Source: M50B103 sp041667565 (GTDB taxonomy: Bacteria; Fidelibacterota; Fidelibacteria; Fidelibacterales; Fidelibacteraceae). Taken from it: a stretch of DNA of 11,423 nt. The translations under genes were made by a program, and so were the position numbers. Below the pieces are notes generated by a model that was not told the DNA's origin, did no database searches, and was given only the letters and a program-made list of their open reading frames with translations. Below, piece by piece: positions 6,873 to 11,423 of the stretch. The stretch covers positions 1-11,423 of the forward strand of contig CAZNFT010000055.1 in assembly GCA_964572745.1 (NCBI GenBank), in the 5' to 3' direction. Within the stretch, counting starts at the first letter, position 1. Each line of letters opens with the position of its first letter.

Positions 6873-7562
6873 ATGTCAGAACGAGAATTTGAAAATAAGG
6901 GACCTTTCGAAGATGAAGTGACCCCCATCGTTCTTTGTCCGCTTTGTGGTCAACCTGTAAACAATCACTCGGCTGAAGAATTATATACAGTCGATATAGT
7001 GGAAAGTGATTTCAGGGTTAAAACACTGGATGATGATATCCTGGATACATGGTTGGTGTTTTGTCACCATTGTTTATATGTTACCCACGATTTCAGACAG
7101 ATCCCGGACAATATTGATCCTATCAAGGACATGCTTGAATCTCAGGAGTATTCTGAGCGATTTGCAGATACAAATCCAACGACCATGGAATTATTTGAAC
7201 ATTTTTTATACATGCTCGAAAAAGTTAAAGCAGCTCCCATGGTTTTTGCCGATACCTATTTACGTATGTCCTGGTTAGCTGAAGATGATGATAATATTGA
7301 ACTTACTAATGAATTTCGGGAAAAAGCTATTGTGAGCTTTGCAAAATCTCTTCTTATTGGAGATCTGGATGACAAAGAGACCTCACTGGTTTACTATTAT
7401 ATTGCTGAGTTGAGTCGCCGTAAAGGAGAATTTGACCGAGCTAAAAAAGCATTAATGAAGCTTGATGTTCAGATTCCTATGATGAAAAAATTGTTTGATA
7501 TGCAAACTGTTTTGTTGAGGGATAAAAATGCCAGTGCGGCAATTATGCCAAGGGAGGAATAA
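6873..7562 (+). CDS. DUF2225 zinc-ribbon protein
   Basis: This protein has 229 residues and resembles the DUF2225 family of uncharacterised bacterial proteins. An N-terminal zinc-ribbon-like module is formed by CPLC (C22, C25) and FCHHC (C64, C67), which are likely metal ligands. The region between them carries the family-style run ending ESDFRVKTLDDD. The C-terminal two thirds, about residues 95-215, are predicted helical. A segment around 165-200 (SLVYYYIAELSRRKGEFDRAKKAL) looks like a tetratricopeptide repeat. There is no signal peptide, so it is probably cytoplasmic. The ATG follows AAGGAAAA and sits 8 nt after ssb. The molecular function is not known; the repeats suggest a protein-binding adaptor, which is inference. 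Confidence 0.7.
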   Translation: MSEREFENKGPFEDEVTPIVLCPLCGQPVNNHSAEELYTVDIVESDFRVKTLDDDILDTWLVFCHHCLYVTHDFRQIPDNIDPIKDMLESQEYSERFADTNPTTMELFEHFLYMLEKVKAAPMVFADTYLRMSWLAEDDDNIELTNEFREKAIVSFAKSLLIGDLDDKETSLVYYYIAELSRRKGEFDRAKKALMKLDVQIPMMKKLFDMQTVLLRDKNASAAIMPREE

Positions 7563-7567
7563 AAGCT

Positions 7568-8428
7568 ATGATGATAAAATATCCTGAATTTGAAGCGATG
7601 CTTTACGAAAAGGAAGCCAGTGCTACCACGATATTGGATAAATATATTAACATTATTAATCATTATTTTTCCGATCATGACGACCTTTCTCCTAAAGCTC
7701 AATTAGAGGTATTGGATTATATTTATAATGAAACCCGCGCAGCACATCCTTTGATCGCTATTTTCCCCAATATGCAAGAAGTGATAAAAGCCGAGGTAGA
7801 AAAAGGTAAAAACATTCCCGATATTATCAAACATTATGGGGATGTCATTAATGAAAACAATCGAAAAACTATTGAAACTGTTGTAAATAAATTGATCAAA
7901 GATGGCTCTGTGATCTTTACTTTTTCACATTCTTCATTGGTAAGAAAAGCTATACTAAAGGCAGCCCAAAGTGGAAAACGCTTTGAAGTTATTACAACCG
8001 AAGCCAGACCGGTGGGAGAAGGTCTTTCTTTGGCAAAATTTATTGCACGCGCCGGCATTCCCGTATCCTTGTACACAGATGCTGCCATGGAGTTAGCAGT
8101 TTCACGCTGCGATCTGGTTCTTGTTGGAACCGATTGGTATTGGTATCGCGGATTTATTAACAAGGTGGGTACTCACTCGGCTTTACGGATAGCAGACGAA
8201 CGAGAAAAGAAGTTTTATATCTTGACCGATAGTTCTAAATCCATGAAAACACCACCTTCGGATTGGTCGCGCGATAAGCATCCATCTTCTCAGGTGTTGA
8301 TGGAAGATATTGAAAACATTACTGTCTATAATCCTTATTTTGAATCAATTTGGTATAGAGGCGTCAGCAATATCATCATTGATGGTGAGATCAAGGATTT
8401 TAATAAAAAGAATGAATTGATCTTGTAG
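7568..8428 (+). CDS. eIF-2B alpha-like / MtnA-superfamily protein
   Basis: This protein has 286 residues. An N-terminal helical region (about 1-110) is followed by the Rossmann-like domain of the IF-2B family, which also contains methylthioribose-1-phosphate isomerase (MtnA) and ribose-1,5-bisphosphate isomerase. Family landmarks are FTFSHSSLV (117-125), TTEARPVGEG (143-152), the TDAAM segment at 170-174, VGTDW (186-190) and NKVGTHSAL (198-206). The superfamily aspartate is kept as D189. The isomerase cysteine found in the HCN segment is replaced by serine (S120), so MtnA or R15P isomerase activity is doubtful; the pattern looks closer to eIF-2B alpha. GGGAGGAA lies ahead of ATG 7568, and the gene is 5 nt after the DUF2225 stop. 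The role in a bacterium is unknown; binding of a phosphosugar or nucleotide is only inference. Confidence 0.68.
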   Translation: MMIKYPEFEAMLYEKEASATTILDKYINIINHYFSDHDDLSPKAQLEVLDYIYNETRAAHPLIAIFPNMQEVIKAEVEKGKNIPDIIKHYGDVINENNRKTIETVVNKLIKDGSVIFTFSHSSLVRKAILKAAQSGKRFEVITTEARPVGEGLSLAKFIARAGIPVSLYTDAAMELAVSRCDLVLVGTDWYWYRGFINKVGTHSALRIADEREKKFYILTDSSKSMKTPPSDWSRDKHPSSQVLMEDIENITVYNPYFESIWYRGVSNIIIDGEIKDFNKKNELIL

Positions 8429-8439
8429 GAGAATGGAGC

Positions 8440-9258
8440 ATGTCCCGGGATTTTACTTACAAAACTGCTCTTTGGATATTTTTTATTACTCTGATCTTAT
8501 ACATGATTATTATTCAAGGAATATTTGTCAAGACAGATATCCTGGCAAATTCAGCTCAAAGCATAAAATATCTTATTCATATCCTTCTTCAAATATTTTT
8601 ATTATTGCCGCCTTTTCTTTATGTTAAATTACATCACAAGTCAACAAAGCTTTTTTTTCGCTATAGAAAAGTTGGAAAACTGAATATTGGCTATTTGTTG
8701 CTTATTTCTCTTTTATTATTTCTGGTTTTATTAGCTTTTGATTATCTGTGTTTTATGATAGGTCTTAAAAAAGTTATTGTAGTACATGATATGCTTCTAA
8801 GCAAGAATTGGAATGTAGTCCTACTAATAATTTCGAGCCTGATTGTAACTCCCATTGTGGAGGAAGCTTTTTTTAGAGGTTTTTTATTTCGGATCATGCT
8901 AAAAAGAAAATATTCCCCTTTATTGACCATTATGTTTTCTTCTTTTTTGTTTTCTCTTGCTCACATGAATGTTTCTTCTATCTTTCAAATATTTCTAGCT
9001 GGAATTATTTTGGCTTATATTGCTTATTTCTTTCATTCTATCATTCCTGGTATTATTATTCACAGTATCTTCAATACGCTTGCACTTGTTGAAAACAATG
9101 TACCCCGGATAAGAGAAAGTTTTATCTATGGCTCGCCGGCAATTCCAATATTGTTTTTACTTGTGGGTGGCATTTTGCTTATTCTCGGGATGCTGGGACT
9201 GAGAAATAAACTCCATATTCAACACAAAGAAAAGGGAGGTCTGGTTTATGAGAAATAA
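8440..9258 (+). CDS. CPBP-family intramembrane protease
   Basis: This is a 272-residue multi-pass membrane protein of the CPBP (CAAX protease and bacteriocin-processing, Abi) family. Hydrophobic segments lie near residues 10-30, 42-62, 82-108, 126-140, 160-176, 180-197, 201-215 and 233-252. The glutamate-type protease motifs are all present: EEAFFRG with E141, E142 and R146, FSLAH with H175, and HSIFN with H208 and N212. It is therefore likely an active membrane peptidase; the substrate is unknown. AGGAG at 8427-8431, overlapping the previous stop codon, gives an 8-nt spacing to ATG 8440. The last 11 bases overlap the start of mgtE, so the two are translationally coupled. Some family members act in bacteriocin immunity, but nothing nearby supports that here. 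Confidence 0.85.
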   Translation: MSRDFTYKTALWIFFITLILYMIIIQGIFVKTDILANSAQSIKYLIHILLQIFLLLPPFLYVKLHHKSTKLFFRYRKVGKLNIGYLLLISLLLFLVLLAFDYLCFMIGLKKVIVVHDMLLSKNWNVVLLIISSLIVTPIVEEAFFRGFLFRIMLKRKYSPLLTIMFSSFLFSLAHMNVSSIFQIFLAGIILAYIAYFFHSIIPGIIIHSIFNTLALVENNVPRIRESFIYGSPAIPILFLLVGGILLILGMLGLRNKLHIQHKEKGGLVYEK

Positions 9259-10639
9259 CGAACTGATCCTACTTGTTGACACCTTTAGAAAATTACATCG
9301 TCGGGGAGCTAAAGTGAATTTGATCAATATAATTGATAAAACTCACCCCGCTGACCTTGCTTTATTATTTCGATCTTTTACTCATCATGAGCGTCTATAT
9401 TTCTTTTCTTTGATCAAAACAGATAGTCATAAAGCTGAAGTTTTAATCGAATTGGACGATAATTTTATTCTTGAAATGTTAGAGTCCATGACCCGCCCAA
9501 GTATCATCCAGATCTTTAAAGAAATGGATTATGATGATGAATCTGCTATTCTGCGTATTATTCCTGAAGAAGAACAGCAAGAGCTGTTGAAACTGATGAA
9601 AGTAGAGCATTCCCAGGAACTTGAAGCGCTTATGGATTATGATGAAGAAACTGCGGGTGCTATCATGAATCCCGAAGTTTTTCATCTTAATGAAAATAAG
9701 ACCGTTTCCGAAGCTATAGATGCTATCAGGAATAGTGCAGATACCGAAATGGTTTTCTATATTTATGTTACCGATGAGCGCACCCATCTTGTGGGTGTTG
9801 TATCTTTACGTCAATTAATATTAATTTCACCTCAAAGTTTACTTCGTGATATTATGGTAGAAGACCTTATAAGTATTCCGCCGGAAACTGATCAGGAAGA
9901 AGTTGCCAGATTGGCATCACGCTACAACTTTGTTGCTATCCCTGTTGTTGATGATGAAAATAAACTAATCGGTGTTGTAACTGTTGATGATATTATTGAT
10001 GTGCTTCGTGAAGAGGCAACAGAAGATTTGCTTCAGATGGCAGGTTTAGGTCGCGACACGGATATTATTTTAAAATCAACCTGGGAAACAACAAAAAAAC
10101 GTTTCCCTTGGTTGCTAGCAACCTATATTGGTGGTTTAATCGCTGCTTTGGTGATAGGTGCTTTTAGCTATACCCTGAGTCAGTTTTTGATCTTAACGGC
10201 TTTTATTCCAATTATTGCAGGTATGGGTGGTAATATTGGGACTCAGAGTTCAACTATTATTACTCGAGGACTATTGACCGGAAGAGTGAACCCGAATACC
10301 ACCAGCAAAATTATTTTCAAGGAAATGCGGGTAGGGTTAAGCTTAGGTGTTGTTTATGGAGTTGCTCTGGGTGCTGTGGCTTTTATCATGTCTTACCTCA
10401 TTGAGTCGGATGGATATAGTTATAATCTTGTACAGAGTATTGAATTGAGTATAGCGATTGCCTTGGGTATTCTTATTGCAATGGTATTGGCAACCTTTAC
10501 CGGGACGATTGCCCCGATTATTTTAAACAAAATAAAGATAGATCCTGCTATTGCAACGGGACCTTTTGTTACGACGACGATTGACATTCTTGGTATTTTA
10601 ATTTACTTATTAATTGCAACCGCATTGGTCCAGATATAA
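9248..10639 (+). CDS. mgtE: MgtE-family Mg2+ transporter
   Basis: This is a magnesium channel of the MgtE/SLC41 type in the inner membrane, with 463 residues as expected. The cytoplasmic N domain (about 25-125) is a helical superhelix ending at the conserved DYDEETAGAIM motif. Two CBS domains follow (about 136-195 and 200-255), which sense cytosolic Mg2+ and control gating through the plug helix near 256-280. The membrane part has five segments from about 288 to 461. It contains IAGMGGNIGTQSST (323-336) and DPAIATGPFVTTTID with D432 and D446, which appear to correspond to the pore-lining acidic residues of the Thermus protein. GGGAGGT gives a 7-nt spacing to ATG 9248. The gene overlaps the protease gene by 11 nt and ends 1 nt before the next. 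Confidence 0.96.
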   Translation: MRNNELILLVDTFRKLHRRGAKVNLINIIDKTHPADLALLFRSFTHHERLYFFSLIKTDSHKAEVLIELDDNFILEMLESMTRPSIIQIFKEMDYDDESAILRIIPEEEQQELLKLMKVEHSQELEALMDYDEETAGAIMNPEVFHLNENKTVSEAIDAIRNSADTEMVFYIYVTDERTHLVGVVSLRQLILISPQSLLRDIMVEDLISIPPETDQEEVARLASRYNFVAIPVVDDENKLIGVVTVDDIIDVLREEATEDLLQMAGLGRDTDIILKSTWETTKKRFPWLLATYIGGLIAALVIGAFSYTLSQFLILTAFIPIIAGMGGNIGTQSSTIITRGLLTGRVNPNTTSKIIFKEMRVGLSLGVVYGVALGAVAFIMSYLIESDGYSYNLVQSIELSIAIALGILIAMVLATFTGTIAPIILNKIKIDPAIATGPFVTTTIDILGILIYLLIATALVQI

Positions 10640-10640
10640 A

Positions 10641-11345
10641 ATGAAAAGGATCTTTTTAGTTTTGCTTTTATGCTTAACAACAAGCACCTTGTTTGCATTT
10701 GATACTTTATTTTTTAAAGTGACTTTGCTTGGCGTAAAGTGTGCCGAAGTTGAAATAATAGAAAATTACCTCGATGACGATGTGGTTGAAATCATCTATC
10801 ACACCTATACAACAGGTCCTTTCTGGAAATTATTTCCAACAGATAACTGGTATTATTACTATACCAACACCGAATTTACTCACCTGGATTCTCTCAAGAA
10901 ATCAATAAACGACAAAGACCTCAAACAAGAATATCGTGAAGATTTTTCTGAAGGCAGGATACTGTATGATCAAGATCTTTCTGTAGAACACGCTAAGCCC
11001 TTGCACCATATTTTATCGGCACTGATCTTTTTTGAGCATCATCCCGAATACTTGAAAACCGGTGTTGAATTACCCTTTGATATTTCCGATGAAGGCGATA
11101 TTTACGGTCTGGAAATTGGTCTTATACCAAACAAGAGAAAAGCTCAGGATGAAGTTTACTTTGTCTTTAATCATCTTGCAGGCAAAGAATATATTAGCAG
11201 CACGGATGTCTTTAACTGGATGATCTGTGCCGGTGAAGGAGACCGTATGTTGGCTTTTTCTCATGATGATCATACTATTACAGAAGGCTCTTTTTCCCTG
11301 GGGTGGGGCGGATTGCACCTGCGGGCCCAGAGAATAGATAAATAG
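10641..11345 (+). CDS. Secreted DUF3108-like protein
   Basis: This is a 234-residue protein with a clear N-terminal signal peptide: basic MKR, a hydrophobic core of leucines, and a likely cleavage after TLFA near residue 18. The mature part is rich in beta-type sequence. It begins FDTLFFKVTLLGVKCAEVEI, which resembles DUF3108, a family of periplasmic or outer-membrane-associated proteins of Gram-negative bacteria with unknown role. It ends near GWGGLHLRAQ. I saw no lipobox, although a cysteine lies in the hydrophobic core. ATG 10641 is chosen because it starts the signal peptide; upstream in-frame codons lie inside mgtE. The gene begins 1 nt after the mgtE stop, with only a weak ribosome binding site, so re-initiation is likely. 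The family call is from resemblance only. Confidence 0.55.
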   Translation: MKRIFLVLLLCLTTSTLFAFDTLFFKVTLLGVKCAEVEIIENYLDDDVVEIIYHTYTTGPFWKLFPTDNWYYYYTNTEFTHLDSLKKSINDKDLKQEYREDFSEGRILYDQDLSVEHAKPLHHILSALIFFEHHPEYLKTGVELPFDISDEGDIYGLEIGLIPNKRKAQDEVYFVFNHLAGKEYISSTDVFNWMICAGEGDRMLAFSHDDHTITEGSFSLGWGGLHLRAQRIDK

Positions 11346-11423
11346 TTGAGGTTTATCAATAGGCTAAGCTTGAGGTTGAGAATAAGAGGGTAAGATGGTA
11401 AGAGGGTAAGAAGGTGAGAAGGT
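11346..11423. repeat. Degenerate 8-bp tandem repeat array
   Basis: After the last stop codon the sequence falls into octamers. Five consecutive units from 11384 to 11423 read AAGAGGGT, AAGATGGT, AAGAGGGT, AAGAAGGT and GAGAAGGT. Earlier, TTGAGGTT occurs at 11346-11353 and 11370-11377, exactly three octamers apart, so the array may have begun at the stop codon and decayed. One strand is purine-rich. The array is cut by the window end, so its full length is unknown. Confidence 0.7.

Noticed and set aside
8433..8627. Alternative + strand frame starting at ATG 8433, just before the protease start
   Set aside because: It overlaps the CPBP gene in another frame, gives no recognisable protein, and the CPBP frame carries all family motifs.
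10614..10640. Upstream TTG start for the DUF3108-like gene
   Set aside because: It would overlap the end of mgtE and place nine extra residues before the signal peptide; ATG 10641 gives a standard signal sequence.

Overview
The window is an AT-rich (roughly 40% GC, estimated by eye) bacterial chromosome segment in which every supported gene lies on the + strand. The proteins suggest a Gram-negative bacterium. The gyrase has a compact GyrB and a GyrA with a complete GyrA box. There is a DciA-type helicase loader, and the last gene is a signal-peptide-bearing DUF3108-like protein. The overall look fits an uncultured FCB-group lineage such as Cloacimonadota, but that placement is a guess from style and not from any search. 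Nothing looks like phage, transposon, CRISPR, rRNA or tRNA.

Layout. Positions 1-438 are a very T/A-rich leader with no convincing gene. It holds an exact 13-bp direct repeat and possible promoter sequence. Positions 439-5164 form a DNA-topology block: dciA (DUF721), gyrB and gyrA. The spacers before gyrB and before gyrA carry near-identical short motifs. Positions 5165-5283 are a repeat-like intergenic element that can fold into a long imperfect stem. Positions 5284-11345 are eight tightly packed genes, with gaps of 11 nt or less or short overlaps, almost certainly one operon. In order they are yggS (PLP homeostasis), a 153-aa mini-homologue of purine nucleoside phosphorylase, ssb, a DUF2225 zinc-ribbon protein, an eIF-2B/MtnA-superfamily protein, a CPBP intramembrane protease, the Mg2+ channel mgtE, and a secreted DUF3108-like protein. 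Positions 11346-11423 are a degenerate 8-bp tandem array cut by the window edge.

How the genes fit. dciA, gyrB, gyrA and ssb all serve replication and supercoiling. The rest of the operon is mixed housekeeping (PLP, envelope, Mg2+). The items that most merit a second look are the truncated but apparently intact PNP-like gene, the bacterial eIF-2B-like protein lacking the MtnA-type cysteine, a methionine at a key quinolone-contact position of GyrA, the shared motif ahead of both gyrase genes, and the two repetitive intergenic elements.
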